Below, in pieces: positions 48,426 to 59,021 of a DNA stretch of 64,000 nt. The DNA comes from an uncultured Sphingobacteriaceae bacterium (GTDB lineage: Bacteria > Bacteroidota > Bacteroidia > Sphingobacteriales > Sphingobacteriaceae), in contig CAMPKC010000005.1 in NCBI GenBank assembly GCA_946887045.1, forward strand, positions 1 through 64,000, in the 5' to 3' direction. Each line of letters begins with the position of its first letter. Position 1 is the first letter of the stretch. The translations under genes and the position numbers were made by a program. The notes beneath the pieces are model-generated. The model had not been told where the DNA came from and did not search any database. It saw nothing but the letters and a program-made list of their open reading frames with translations.

Positions 48426-49979
48426 CTAATCTGCAAGCACCGTTACATCAGATCCTGTTTGAATCTCGGACAATTCTGAAGTAGCTGAAAGTGTATAAAA
48501 CACATGTCCTCTTGCTGTAGTCCAGGTATTAGCACTTAAATCAAACGTACCACCAAGCTTTACAAAGGCACCCAAATCTGTTGGCGTTATATGTGGTATT
48601 ATATATTGATTCGTTCCCTGGAAAAAGAAAGGTTGCTGAACAGAAGCAGCGTCCACGATGCTGTAATGATCATTATTTGGGATGCGATATCCTCTGAGAT
48701 TAACAGCATCAAAAATGGTAGTTTTACTAGTGCCACCAAAGAAAACTGCATCCATAGGAATGGATGATTCCGTTACATTTATACCATCAAATATTGCAAT
48801 TCCTCCGGCGTTGCCGCTATTCGGAAGCAGACCAGAACTTTTTAGTCCAATGCCATCGCCATCATTGGTTGTATACGCAATTGTTTTGATCCATTTCGCT
48901 GAACTGATATCAGTTGTGTTAGGTCCGTTAATCCTTTTATTACTGCCTCCTACATAGAAGAAGTCACCTTTAGCTACTGTGCCCGATGTTAAATTAAACT
49001 TGTAGGTTCTTCCGCCACCGGTCGCCCATCCCTCTGCAGGGGCAGCACCGGCATTAGGGGTAGCCGTACCCGCATTTGTACAGGTAAGTACAGCCATCGG
49101 AGTTTTTTCAAAGTCGATGTCCTCTGTAGCCCTAAACTGAAAATACTCATAGTTTCCGTCGGCACCTTTGGTATCATTAATATAGCCGGTAATAAGAACC
49201 GCATTTTCGCCTAGCTCAGCATTTGGATCGGGTGGTGCTATTATATCTGTGATATCATTAATGCTACGTGGCCAGATCTGCAAAACAGGCGATACATCAG
49301 AAGCAGATTGATGAACAACAAGAATCCCCGAGAACGAAGCACTTGCAGGTATAGGTGATGAAGCGATACTTGCAGCAGCTTCTGTGTGCAGAGAGATACT
49401 TTCGGCACCATTCACAATTAACTTATCTCCGGCAAATGTATCTCCAAAAGCAGGCTCAGGACTAATAATTCCTGATTTTACCTGTACCAGGGTACTTTCA
49501 TAATCACCAGGCCTCGCATTTATAGTAAGACTGGATACAGACTGTACGGCAGCTGGATTATCCGACGATATTTTCTGAATAGAAGCATCGGACAGGCCGG
49601 TAATTTGAAGCGATCCGCTCACTCTTTTCAAAACTGCACCTTCAATATTCAAGAGAAGTGAATCTCCCGCCTGATAATCTAAAGCGCTTTCGAGCGGAAT
49701 GGATATACCCCTGGTCTTTTTTCTCCTGGTTTGCTGAAGAATTATGACACCCGAAGGAGCGTTTCCATTAGCCGGATCTGAAATTACAACACCAGTAATC
49801 TGATGGGCGCCCATCATGTTCTGTTTGGTGAGTACCACATCTGTTCCCTTATAAAGGCTGCGTACATCCTCTATTGAGGTTATAGGACTTAATACACCAT
49901 CCGCATAGTTATGCTTTTCGCAAGCGGACCATATAAATGAAAGGCAAAATAAAATGAAATATATAAATCTCGTTTTCAT
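48426..49979 (-). CDS. DUF5689-type lipoprotein of a SusCD locus
   Basis: I choose ATG at 49979 (517 residues) because it is followed by a good lipoprotein signal ending in Cys20 (IWSAC); an ATG eight codons earlier is possible. Residues about 30-250 look like a DUF5689 OB-fold-type domain (ITSIEDVRSLYKGTDVVL, then ITGVVISD and repeated beta-strands); the rest has further beta-rich modules. Proteins of this type often follow SusC/SusD genes and are thought to be surface binding or nuclease-associated components. It is the third gene of this unit, 27 bases after susD. Function unproven. Confidence 0.72.
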   Translation of the reverse strand: MKTRFIYFILFCLSFIWSACEKHNYADGVLSPITSIEDVRSLYKGTDVVLTKQNMMGAHQITGVVISDPANGNAPSGVIILQQTRRKKTRGISIPLESALDYQAGDSLLLNIEGAVLKRVSGSLQITGLSDASIQKISSDNPAAVQSVSSLTINARPGDYESTLVQVKSGIISPEPAFGDTFAGDKLIVNGAESISLHTEAAASIASSPIPASASFSGILVVHQSASDVSPVLQIWPRSINDITDIIAPPDPNAELGENAVLITGYINDTKGADGNYEYFQFRATEDIDFEKTPMAVLTCTNAGTATPNAGAAPAEGWATGGGRTYKFNLTSGTVAKGDFFYVGGSNKRINGPNTTDISSAKWIKTIAYTTNDGDGIGLKSSGLLPNSGNAGGIAIFDGINVTESSIPMDAVFFGGTSKTTIFDAVNLRGYRIPNNDHYSIVDAASVQQPFFFQGTNQYIIPHITPTDLGAFVKLGGTFDLSANTWTTARGHVFYTLSATSELSEIQTGSDVTVLAD

Positions 49980-50006
49980 GATCTGAGTATTTTCTTGATA
50001 CATTTT

Positions 50007-51458
50007 TTAAGGTTTTTGCCACCAAACCAGCGTGCTAATCTTGTCTTCTCCCTGTGAAGCAACGGCGTTCTGGTAATTGACCCCGTTTGCAGATTGAATG
50101 TATACAGGGTAATTCAACCTTGCCGGCATTATACCACCATTTTCAAGGCCTGCGCCTTTTGGTAGAACAGGATGGCCAGTACGGCGGTATTCAAACCATT
50201 GTTGCAGATCTGTAAAGAACAAGGCATAATATTTCTGCATATGGATCAATTCCATCTTTGTTTCCAGATCATAACTATCCTCCCACTTAACTTTCTGAAA
50301 GCCCATATAACCTGCCGGCACAGTATGCCCCCAAAGAGTGATAGCACTACTTATACCGGTTTCATAAGACATTTTGGCATTTTTAGAAGTTATCCAGCCT
50401 TTAGCAGCTGCTTCAGCTAAAATGAACTGAACTTCGGCATAATTCATAATATTCCCCAGTAATGGCTCTTTTTGAAGAGCTGCTAAAAAGGAAGATTTAC
50501 CTTCGGGTGCCTGCCCCGGAGCGTAGCCACTGGGTACGCCGGCATACTCTCCCTGATATAGGGTAGCCCATTTAGAAATCCTCGGATCGCTGCGTTCATT
50601 CAAATTATCCACAAAAAAGCTAGCGAGTTTTGGACCAGCCCAGTCGCCTGTACGCCAGGATGCAAACGGTGAAACGTAAGGCGCTGTCCCTGTCCAGCTA
50701 AGAATCGCAGACTCGTCATTACTGCTTATTAAAGGATAATCAGATGCTTTAGTATCTACTATCTCTTTGATTTTTGCTATAGCATTAAGTTCTGTCTTTC
50801 CGGAAACCCTAAGCAACAACCGTAAATACAATGAATTTCCAAACTTTCTCCACTTTTTAATATCTCCCCCATAAATTGGATCACTTGTCGGCACAATTTT
50901 CGATTCGGCTTTTAATAACTCGTTTGCTTGTTCCAATTTCAAGAAAAGATCTTCATAAATTTCTCTCTGCCTGTCGAAAGCTGGCAGATAAATCCCCTCT
51001 TTAGCTTTGTTAGAATTAAAGTAAGGCACATCTCCATAAGTATCGGTCAGTAATGAATATACCCAGGCCTGACAGATCAGAGAAATACCCATGTAAGAAT
51101 TATTCAAATTATCTTCACCGCCTTTATATACATCTTTGAAGTTCGTTAATTGTGTATACCAGGCATTCCACAAATAATCAGCCTCACCTGTTCTAACTTC
51201 ATATCTGAAGAATTTACCTTCTGTATCACCCATGTTTACTGAAACCTGCATCAACTCGTTAGTTATACGCTGACTGCGGTTCATGTTTGCAGATACCACC
51301 TCTGTAATTGCCCGGGGCAGTAAGGCCTGAGGCAAAGCAAACTCACTTGTGTTTGGGTTTGTATTTATTTCTACAAAATCTTTTGTACACGAGCTTATCA
51401 GGATTGATAAGGTAAAAACCCCTATTGAGAACAGATATATCTTTATGTTCTTTTTCAT
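50007..51458 (-). CDS. SusD/RagB-like lipoprotein (SusD-like group 2)
   Basis: I choose ATG at 51458 (483 residues; signal and lipobox ILISSC); an ATG seven codons earlier overlaps the susC stop. The sequence has the features of the SusD-like group 2 family: INTNPNTSE near the N-terminus, ALLPRAITEV, WNAWYTQL and the C-terminal GGIMPARLNYP. It pairs with SusC at 51469-54786. The surrounding genes suggest that it binds a glycerophosphate-containing molecule, but no ligand can be read directly. Confidence 0.9.
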   Translation of the reverse strand: MKKNIKIYLFSIGVFTLSILISSCTKDFVEINTNPNTSEFALPQALLPRAITEVVSANMNRSQRITNELMQVSVNMGDTEGKFFRYEVRTGEADYLWNAWYTQLTNFKDVYKGGEDNLNNSYMGISLICQAWVYSLLTDTYGDVPYFNSNKAKEGIYLPAFDRQREIYEDLFLKLEQANELLKAESKIVPTSDPIYGGDIKKWRKFGNSLYLRLLLRVSGKTELNAIAKIKEIVDTKASDYPLISSNDESAILSWTGTAPYVSPFASWRTGDWAGPKLASFFVDNLNERSDPRISKWATLYQGEYAGVPSGYAPGQAPEGKSSFLAALQKEPLLGNIMNYAEVQFILAEAAAKGWITSKNAKMSYETGISSAITLWGHTVPAGYMGFQKVKWEDSYDLETKMELIHMQKYYALFFTDLQQWFEYRRTGHPVLPKGAGLENGGIMPARLNYPVYIQSANGVNYQNAVASQGEDKISTLVWWQKP

Positions 51459-51468
51459 TTCTATCAGT

Positions 51469-54400
51469 TTATATACCAATTACTAAATTTAAACCAAAGG
51501 TCCTGGTCGAAGGGAACTGTCCATATTCAAAACCCTTGTTAATCTCGGCACCACTTAAGGTTCCAAATTCAGGATCAAAAACAGGCCATTTGGTGAACAT
51601 CAATAAATCACGACCATATATACCAATTACCGCTCTTTGCAAACCAAGTCTTTTAATCTGCTTAGCCGAAAAAGAATAGTCGAGCCTGGCTTCTCTCAAT
51701 TTTAGAAAATCGGTAGAATAAGTAGCACCTTCCACATTATCGCGGCCCATATGTGCTGTATAATAAGTCCAGGCATCCTGTCCTATGACATCATTTTTAC
51801 TATAAGTTCCATCGCCGTTTTTGATCACACCATTTCCTATTATTCCATTATACCGACCAGGCAGAGTATTCGCAGTTTTTCCCTGCTCGGCAAGTACTGC
51901 CTGCGACAAAGAATAAGCCACTGCTCCAAACTGGGCATCGAACAAAAAGCTGGTTGAAAATTGTTTGTATCTGAAGTTATTGCCAATACTTGATTTCCAC
52001 TTAGGGTTGGTGTTGCCGATGTACTGCATACCTTCTGTTATTACAGGATATCCGCTCTCATACACAATCTGCCCGTCAGGAGAACGTTCATATCCTCTTC
52101 CAAAAAGATCGCCCATACTTCCGCCGATGTTCGCGATAATTGCACCACGGCTACCCGGGCCACTTTGAAGTATTAACTGCGGCAAATCAGCCGGCATAGA
52201 AAGCACTTCATTGCGATTGGCTGAAAACGTGGTATTCACGGTCCAGGTAAGGCCGTTTTTTATCTTAATGGGCGTACCATTCGCGGCAACTTCAATACCC
52301 TTGTTTCTTACTTTACCAGAGTTAACGATAATAGATCTTACCCCTGATGATGCATCCAAAGTTGATGTTAATATCTGATTTCTGGTATCGCCCTGATATA
52401 CCGCCACATCAAAGCCTAAGCGGTTTTGGAAAAGCCTTAAATCAGCCCCAACTTCATAACTCGTGGTGAACAAAGACTGCAAATTTGGATTCGCTAAGGT
52501 TGTTTCATTATACAAACCACCACCGGGATATGTATTGTCCGAAGCATATGTTACAGATGTTTGATAAGGTTTTGAACTACCACTTCCTACTCCTGCTATA
52601 GACCCTCTTAACTTTGCAAAACTTATAGCTTTCGGTAAGTTTAACCATTCTGAAAAAATAATACTTCCGTTTATAGAGGGATAAAAGAACGATATATTGT
52701 CTGTTCCTAAAGGAGAAGCAAGAATACTGCTCCAGTCATTACGAGCGGTTATATCCAGGTAAAGAAACTTTTTATAACTGGTTGTTAGCAATCCATAAAA
52801 GCTATTAATTGCATATCTGCTTACAAAAGGAACCGGTAATATAGCTCCGGCATTATTTGCCATTTTAAATACACCGGGATACAATAAAGAATCGGCCCTT
52901 AGCTCATCTTTATTATAATTATTTTTGAGCATGCTACCTCCAGCAGATACAGAGAACTCGACATCTTTACTAAGGTTTGTATTGTATCTCAACAAAAAGT
53001 CGCTATTCATTTCCTGCGAGAAAATATTCTGGGTACGATACATTCCCTTTTTGAACTTTTCAGTATCGTAAGGTCTTTGTTGCGAGCGCTTATCATAAGC
53101 AAAATCCATTGCTGTTCTCACCATTAAACTCAGGTTCTTGGTGAGATTATAGCTTGCCTGCACATTTCCGGTAATTCCATGCCGGTTAGATTTATTAAGC
53201 ATTTGATTTGCAATAAGATATGGATTATCAGGAAAACTACTAAAAGGGTAGCTTTGCGATATATTCTCTCTACCCGGCATCCAGTAATCTTTTAGCCAAT
53301 CAATCGAGGCGTTGGGCTCCCAGAAAAGATACCAGTACATAATTGACTGGTTATTATACCCCGTCGAAGGTAAATTATCACTCGATTTATTTGTATAATT
53401 AACTTTACTTGAAATCTGCAATTTGTCGCTGATTTTCGAATTCACCGAAAGTGCAACTGTATTTCTATCATAACCGGTATTAGGAATGATCCAGCTATTT
53501 GTCAGGTTGGTAAAAGAAAATCGAGCAGAAGTTTTATCCGTTCCACCGTCGATGGTTACTGAATTAGTAAAGGTTTTTCCGGTCTCAAAAAATCGTTTCG
53601 AATCGTTGGGATAAGCAATCCAGGGAGTCCTTACCGTTGATTGGGTATGCGTTACGGGATCGTACTGATAAAATTCCTGACCATCAAATCTTGGTCCCCA
53701 TGCAGAACTTGTACTGCGGGTACTTGGCCCGTCTTCGGATGCGTTATAAGAGTAATGACTGGCGCCATCTACCCCTTGTCCGTACTCATACTGCAGTTCC
53801 GGCCAACGGTTAACCGATTCCATTGAGGTATTCGAGTTAAACGTAACTCCTATTCCTTTCTGTTTTGGCTTACCCGCTTTTGTAGTTATGATAATTGCAC
53901 CATTGGCGCCACGCTGACCGTACAATGCAGCCGCACCTGGTCCTTTTAATACCGTAACACTTTCGATATCCTCGGGGTTGATATCATTTAAGCTACTACC
54001 AAAATCTACCGGAGTTTCTTCGCTCAAATAACTCGAACCGCCGTAACCTGTAGATCGCCCACTACCATGATTAATAACCACTCCATCAACCACTATTAAA
54101 GCATCATTATCACCTGTTAAATTGCTTTCGCCCCGCAAAATAATTTTGTTAGAGCCTGAAGGTCCGCCGTTAGAGCGGACTAAATTTAAGCCTGCAACTT
54201 TTCCCGACAGTGCATCGGTCCAGTTGTTTGACAATGCTTCGGTTAACTGTTCCCCTTTTACAGTTGTTGCCGAATACCCCAATGCTTTTTCTTCTCTTTT
54301 AATCCCCAGGGCAGTAACTACCACCTCATTTAATGCAGATGAGCTGGGTTGGAGTTTAACGATCAGGTTGTTTTCGTTTCCATTGATGGTAATAGTTTTC

Positions 54401-54786
54401 GAAGTAAAGCCTAAATAGGTAAAGGTAATCGACGAACCCTTCTGAACCTGAATACTGAATTTTCCGGCTATATCGGTAACACCCAGAGTTTTATTCTGGT
54501 TGTCGACGATGGCAGCACTTATGAGCGGCTCAGAACTTTCAGCGTCAGAAACGGTTCCTCTAACCGTTACCAGTTCCTGTTTAAAGCTTGCCGCGTTCAG
54601 CTTTGCCTGCGATAGAAAAGGCATAAACATCAGCAAAAAAGCGGCAATGCTCACAATACAAAAGCCATGTTTAAAGATGGAACCAAAGCGCTTACTACTA
54701 TCTCTCGCGCTGGTAACACCGGCCCTGTATTTTACATGGTTAGGCCACGGAGTTGTTAAGCAATAAAAAGGTATTGCATTCCTCAT
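51469..54786 (-). CDS. SusC/RagA family TonB-dependent transporter (glycerophosphate locus)
   Basis: 1105 residues. An unusually long N-terminal region (about 1-40) precedes the hydrophobic signal (about 42-62), so a later start is possible, though no closer ATG before the signal is obvious. Then come a carboxypeptidase-regulatory-like domain (about 72-150), a TonB plug (about 155-310) ending in GQRGANGAIIITTK, and a barrel ending VIGI. It imports large substrates across the outer membrane. The gene lies 84 bases after glpF, in the same direction as glpD-glpK-glpF, with no terminator visible between them. Confidence 0.94.
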   Translation of the reverse strand: MRNAIPFYCLTTPWPNHVKYRAGVTSARDSSKRFGSIFKHGFCIVSIAAFLLMFMPFLSQAKLNAASFKQELVTVRGTVSDAESSEPLISAAIVDNQNKTLGVTDIAGKFSIQVQKGSSITFTYLGFTSKTITINGNENNLIVKLQPSSSALNEVVVTALGIKREEKALGYSATTVKGEQLTEALSNNWTDALSGKVAGLNLVRSNGGPSGSNKIILRGESNLTGDNDALIVVDGVVINHGSGRSTGYGGSSYLSEETPVDFGSSLNDINPEDIESVTVLKGPGAAALYGQRGANGAIIITTKAGKPKQKGIGVTFNSNTSMESVNRWPELQYEYGQGVDGASHYSYNASEDGPSTRSTSSAWGPRFDGQEFYQYDPVTHTQSTVRTPWIAYPNDSKRFFETGKTFTNSVTIDGGTDKTSARFSFTNLTNSWIIPNTGYDRNTVALSVNSKISDKLQISSKVNYTNKSSDNLPSTGYNNQSIMYWYLFWEPNASIDWLKDYWMPGRENISQSYPFSSFPDNPYLIANQMLNKSNRHGITGNVQASYNLTKNLSLMVRTAMDFAYDKRSQQRPYDTEKFKKGMYRTQNIFSQEMNSDFLLRYNTNLSKDVEFSVSAGGSMLKNNYNKDELRADSLLYPGVFKMANNAGAILPVPFVSRYAINSFYGLLTTSYKKFLYLDITARNDWSSILASPLGTDNISFFYPSINGSIIFSEWLNLPKAISFAKLRGSIAGVGSGSSKPYQTSVTYASDNTYPGGGLYNETTLANPNLQSLFTTSYEVGADLRLFQNRLGFDVAVYQGDTRNQILTSTLDASSGVRSIIVNSGKVRNKGIEVAANGTPIKIKNGLTWTVNTTFSANRNEVLSMPADLPQLILQSGPGSRGAIIANIGGSMGDLFGRGYERSPDGQIVYESGYPVITEGMQYIGNTNPKWKSSIGNNFRYKQFSTSFLFDAQFGAVAYSLSQAVLAEQGKTANTLPGRYNGIIGNGVIKNGDGTYSKNDVIGQDAWTYYTAHMGRDNVEGATYSTDFLKLREARLDYSFSAKQIKRLGLQRAVIGIYGRDLLMFTKWPVFDPEFGTLSGAEINKGFEYGQFPSTRTFGLNLVIGI

Positions 54787-54870
54787 ATCAAATTAATTTA
54801 GTTAATGGTTGGTTATATGTAAATCTGGCAATCAAAATCAATGTATTAAATTGCTTAATTGAGCGAAACG

Positions 54871-55599
54871 CTATACTTTAAGCAACAGATATAAACCGGC
54901 CGCCAAAGAGGCGCCCAAAACTGGCCCCGCTACAGGTATCCAGGCATAATCCCAGCCTGCATTTCCCTTGTTGGGGATTGGCAAAACAGCATGCATAATC
55001 CGCGGACCCAAATCCCGGGCCGGATTAATGGCATAGCCAGTGGTGCCGCCAAGCGACAAACCAATTGCCAATACTAAAAGAGTTACCGGTATTGCACCCA
55101 AGGATCCCAACCCTATAGGTGACTTATCTCCCATTTCGGCATTTGTAAAATAAAAGATCACAAAAATCAGCACAAAGGTTCCTATAACCTCGCTAACTAT
55201 ATTAGACAAAGTACCTTTGATGGCTGGAGCTGTACAAAATACCGCTGATTTTAAGTCCGGATCTTGAGTTGCTTTAAAATGATCTTTATACATAAGCCAC
55301 ACCAGGAAAGCTCCGATCATTGCACCGGCAAACTGAGCCAGCACGAATAAAGGGACATCCGCCCAGCTGAATTTGCCGGCAATGGCCAGTGCAATTGAAA
55401 CCGCTGGATTTAAATGTGCCCCGCTATAGGGACCAGCAATTACAACTCCGGTGAAAACCCCCAGGGCCCAACCGCTGGTAATTACAATCCAGCCACCGCT
55501 ATTGCCTTTAGTATCGCTCAGCACTACGTTCGCTACCACCCCGTTTCCTAAAAGGATCAAGAACATTGTGCCTATCATTTCAGCGCAAAATTGGTTCAT
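54871..55599 (-). CDS. glpF: Glycerol uptake facilitator (aquaglyceroporin)
   Basis: 242 residues with six membrane helices of the MIP family. The two NPA boxes are SGAHLNPAVS and YAINPARDLGPR; the aspartate after NPAR marks glycerol facilitators as opposed to water-only channels. It lets glycerol diffuse into the cell, where GlpK traps it. It follows glpK by 54 bases. Confidence 0.95.
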   Translation of the reverse strand: MNQFCAEMIGTMFLILLGNGVVANVVLSDTKGNSGGWIVITSGWALGVFTGVVIAGPYSGAHLNPAVSIALAIAGKFSWADVPLFVLAQFAGAMIGAFLVWLMYKDHFKATQDPDLKSAVFCTAPAIKGTLSNIVSEVIGTFVLIFVIFYFTNAEMGDKSPIGLGSLGAIPVTLLVLAIGLSLGGTTGYAINPARDLGPRIMHAVLPIPNKGNAGWDYAWIPVAGPVLGASLAAGLYLLLKV

Positions 55600-55653
55600 G
55601 TTGGTTAAGTTTAAATTAAGTATTGGTTAGCTTTTGATTACGATTGCTTTAAG

Positions 55654-57144
55654 TTAACGTTCGGTCCAGGCATTAACAGCTCCCACAGCTTTGCCCCAGT
55701 TCTTAATTATATCATTAGTCTCTAAATGTCTATTAATTTCGAAGGCCCTGTTTACGTGCCATTGTTGTTGTATTTCATCTATATCTTTCCAAAAGCCGAT
55801 AGCTAAACCGGCCAGATATGCAGCACCAATTGCTGTCACTTCAGTTATTTGTGGTCTCACCACTCTTGCTTTTAAAATATCTGCCTGAAATTGCATCAAG
55901 AGGTCGTTCGTCGTTGCACCGCCATCCACGCGTAGTTCTTGTATACTGATTCCGGCATCTGCTTCCATTGCTTTTAAAACATCCATAGTTTGAAAAGCAA
56001 TACTTTCAAGTGCCGCCCTGCAAATATGTTCCTTACTGGTGCCGCGGGTAAGCCCGAAAACAGTGCCACGTGCATATTGGTTCCAGTGCGGGGCGCCCAA
56101 TCCAGCAAAAGCAGGAACCATGTATACGCCTCCGTTATCATTTACTTTTGAAGCAAGAGTTTCAACTTCCGCAGATGTAGAAATAATACCAAGGCCGTCT
56201 CTTAACCATTGCACTACTGCTCCGCCAATAAAAATACTCCCCTCCAAAGCGTACTGAACATTTTCGCCTATTTTCCAGGCAATTGTAGTTACCAGATTAT
56301 TCTTAGAAAGAATTGGTTTATCCCCGATATTCATCAGCATGAAACAACCTGTTCCGTACGTATTTTTCACCATCCCTTTATGGATGCACATTTGCCCGAA
56401 TAAAGCAGCCTGCTGATCGCCCGCAATTCCAGCAATAGGAATTTTCGCAGCCAATATAGATCCAGCAGTTTCGCCGTACACTTCACTGGAAGATCGAACT
56501 TCGGGAAGCATAGAAGAGGGCACACCAAACAAGTCTAACAATTCTTCATCCCAGGATAATGTATGGATGTTATAAAGCATTGTCCGGCTGGCATTAGTTA
56601 CGTCTGTTACATGAACCTGCTTACCAGTCAGATTCCAGATTAACCATGAATCGATCGTTCCGAAGGCCAGCTTTCCTGCCGCGGCTTTTTCTTTTACACC
56701 AGGTACGTTCTCCAGTATCCATCTGATTTTTGTCGCCGAGAAATAGGCATCAACAACCAGCCCTGTTTTTTCCTGAATTATTTCTCCGGCTCCCTGCGCT
56801 TTTAAACCATCGCAAAATTCGGCAGTGCGCCTGTCTTGCCATACAACGGCATTATAAACAGGTTCGCCTGTTTCTCTGTCCCAAACAACTGTTGTTTCTC
56901 TTTGATTGGTAATACCTATTGCCGCAATATCAATTGCCTGAAGGTTTGCTTTGACTATGGCTTCTGCTGCAACAGCTACCTGTGTAGACCAAATTTCGTG
57001 TGCATCATGCTCAACCCAGCCTGGCTGCGGGTAAATCTGAGTAAATTCTCTTTGATCAATGGAAATGATTTCACCTGCCTTCGAAAATACGATGGCACGC
57101 GAACTGGTAGTTCCCTGATCAAACGATAAAATGTAATTCCCCAT
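55654..57144 (-). CDS. glpK: Glycerol kinase
   Basis: 496 residues, normal for GlpK. FGGY-kinase features include [13 protein letters not shown] (phosphate loop), [27 protein letters not shown] (glycerol binding) and [10 protein letters not shown]. It converts glycerol and ATP to glycerol-3-phosphate in the cytoplasm. It lies between glpD (27 bases upstream) and glpF. Confidence 0.97.
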   Translation of the reverse strand: MGNYILSFDQGTTSSRAIVFSKAGEIISIDQREFTQIYPQPGWVEHDAHEIWSTQVAVAAEAIVKANLQAIDIAAIGITNQRETTVVWDRETGEPVYNAVVWQDRRTAEFCDGLKAQGAGEIIQEKTGLVVDAYFSATKIRWILENVPGVKEKAAAGKLAFGTIDSWLIWNLTGKQVHVTDVTNASRTMLYNIHTLSWDEELLDLFGVPSSMLPEVRSSSEVYGETAGSILAAKIPIAGIAGDQQAALFGQMCIHKGMVKNTYGTGCFMLMNIGDKPILSKNNLVTTIAWKIGENVQYALEGSIFIGGAVVQWLRDGLGIISTSAEVETLASKVNDNGGVYMVPAFAGLGAPHWNQYARGTVFGLTRGTSKEHICRAALESIAFQTMDVLKAMEADAGISIQELRVDGGATTNDLLMQFQADILKARVVRPQITEVTAIGAAYLAGLAIGFWKDIDEIQQQWHVNRAFEINRHLETNDIIKNWGKAVGAVNAWTER

Positions 57145-57171
57145 TTAGGCTATTGGTTTGTTGGTTATAGG

Positions 57172-58788
57172 TTAAATAAGGTCTTTTTCAAGCGCTGGCA
57201 AAACAGGTTTCAGCAAATATTTCTCTGCAAGTTCTTTGAAAGCTATTATTTGTTCTGTGATCCAATCGGCGTTAAAGCCGAGTTCATCCGCCATCAGACT
57301 GGCAACAAGCGGCGACATCTTTATCGCCGCATCGGCATCCAGAAATAATACTCTTAGCCTGCGTGCCAATACATCTTCCACGGTACGAGCCATTTCATTT
57401 CTTACGGCCCAAACTATTTCTGCTTTTATATAAGGATGACCCTCAATTATTTTCTCTCCTAAATACGGCCGCTCTTCAGCAAGGTTTCGTATCGCCACTT
57501 CATCGGAGCCATATACCGACAGATCATTGAAGGAAACGCTCTTGGTAAACCCATGAATACGCATGCTTTTTGATGAACATGGAGCCATTGCCAGCTTCCC
57601 TACTTTTATCGCCTTATCCACTGTATCCTCAGCCATTTTCCGATAGGTTGTCCATTTGCCCCCGGTTATGGTAATCAGGCCTGAATCCGCAACAATCAGT
57701 TTATGACTTCTTGATATCTCTTTTGTGCTATTGGTGTCTTTGTCCGGAGCTGCTAAAGGTCTTAATCCCGCATAAACAGACAAGACGTCTTTTGCCGAAG
57801 GTTGACGAGTTAAATACTGACCCGCTGTTTTTAAAATAAAGTCAATTTCTTCATCCAAAGCAACAGGTTCAAGACTTTGCTTTTCCAAAGGGGTATCGGT
57901 TGTTCCCAGCAATACATAATTATGCCATGGCACGGCAAAGAGCACCCGGCCATCGGCAGTTTCTGGAATCATCATAGCCTTATAGCTTTTCAGAAATGAC
58001 TGGTCTAATACAACATGCACTCCCTGACTTGGACGGACCATTGGCTTTTTTGAAGCATTGTCCATGTGTAAAATATCATCCACAAACACCCCGGTAGCAT
58101 TAATTATTACTTTAGCTTTTAACTGATATTCTTTTTTATTTTCAATATCAAATGCCTTTACGCCATTTACCTTCCCGTTGTTATCTTTCAGCAAACCCGT
58201 TACCTTAAAATAATTCAGTAATGTGCCACCCTTTTCTGCACAGGTTTGGGCTATATTAACCGCCAATCTTGCATCATCAAACTGGCCATCCCAATACTCG
58301 ATCCCACCTTTTAACCCTTCCGGCTTCATCATAGGCATATCCTGCATCAGCTGATCTTTTCCTAAAAGTCTCGACCGGCCAAAACTATATTTGCCTGCCA
58401 ACCAGTCGTACATTTTCAGACCAGCAAGAAACTTTAATTTAGCAAACCAGCTGTAGCAAGGTATTATGAAAGGTTGTTTTTTAACAAGATGAGGGGCATT
58501 CTCCAATAGTAAGCCCCGCTCCCGAAGGGCTTCATAAACTAAAGCAACATCGCCCTGGGCGAGATACCGAACTCCACCATGTACCAATTTCGTACTTCTG
58601 CTCGACGTTCCCTTAGCAAAATCGGATTGCTCAAGAAGCAAGGTCTTGAAACCTCTTAAAGCTGCATCCAAAGCCGTTCCCAATCCTGTAGCCCCCCCTC
58701 CAATTACAATGATATCATAACTATCATTTTGAAGAAGACTTTTTATAAAAAAGTTACGATTAAAATATTGCTCCTGTTTATCTGCCAT
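57172..58788 (-). CDS. glpD: Aerobic glycerol-3-phosphate dehydrogenase
   Basis: I choose ATG at 58788 (538 residues, MADKQEQYFNRNF). The frame is open 50 codons further upstream, but that part is a hydrophobic translation of the AT-rich promoter region, and AAGGA stands just before the chosen ATG. The FAD Rossmann motif is IVIGGGATGLGTALDAALRG, followed by GTSSRSTKLVHGGVRYL, typical of GlpD. It oxidises glycerol-3-phosphate to DHAP and passes electrons to quinone. First gene of the glpDKF unit, divergent from glpR. Confidence 0.96.
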   Translation of the reverse strand: MADKQEQYFNRNFFIKSLLQNDSYDIIVIGGGATGLGTALDAALRGFKTLLLEQSDFAKGTSSRSTKLVHGGVRYLAQGDVALVYEALRERGLLLENAPHLVKKQPFIIPCYSWFAKLKFLAGLKMYDWLAGKYSFGRSRLLGKDQLMQDMPMMKPEGLKGGIEYWDGQFDDARLAVNIAQTCAEKGGTLLNYFKVTGLLKDNNGKVNGVKAFDIENKKEYQLKAKVIINATGVFVDDILHMDNASKKPMVRPSQGVHVVLDQSFLKSYKAMMIPETADGRVLFAVPWHNYVLLGTTDTPLEKQSLEPVALDEEIDFILKTAGQYLTRQPSAKDVLSVYAGLRPLAAPDKDTNSTKEISRSHKLIVADSGLITITGGKWTTYRKMAEDTVDKAIKVGKLAMAPCSSKSMRIHGFTKSVSFNDLSVYGSDEVAIRNLAEERPYLGEKIIEGHPYIKAEIVWAVRNEMARTVEDVLARRLRVLFLDADAAIKMSPLVASLMADELGFNADWITEQIIAFKELAEKYLLKPVLPALEKDLI

Positions 58789-58801
58789 TTCCTTATCTCG
58801 C

Positions 58802-58910
58802 TTTCGAAATAAAACGAAACGAAAGCATAACACAATAATAAGAACAGAAAACGAAATAAAAAAATATAAAAACAAATAATAATAAGAAACAAACAAAAGT
58901 CGAAAGCAAA
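58802..58910. promoter_or_regulatory. Candidate GlpR operator region (repeated CGAAA)
   Basis: CGAAA occurs at 58805, 58815, 58820, 58852 and 58901, with a TTTCGAAA palindrome at 58802-58809 and a further CGAAA at 59008. Spacings of 10 and 5 bases in the first cluster suggest one protein face. DeoR-family glycerol repressors often bind TTTCG/CGAAA-rich repeats. The cluster is 14-37 bases from the glpD start, so binding would block glpD expression. Confidence 0.5.
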
Positions 58911-59021
58911 ATACAGGCAAACATCTTCCGTTTCTCATCTCAATGAAGTTAATACACCTCTCGCAGTAATTCCTACAGTAATAAAAAATTCTTTTTTAAA
59001 TTGCGGGCGAAAGCAAAGAGA

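Noticed and set aside
58789..58938. 50-codon hydrophobic N-terminal extension of glpD
   Set aside because: It is a translation of the AT-rich promoter region with CGAAA repeats; GlpD proteins begin close to MADKQEQ and AAGGA lies before that ATG.
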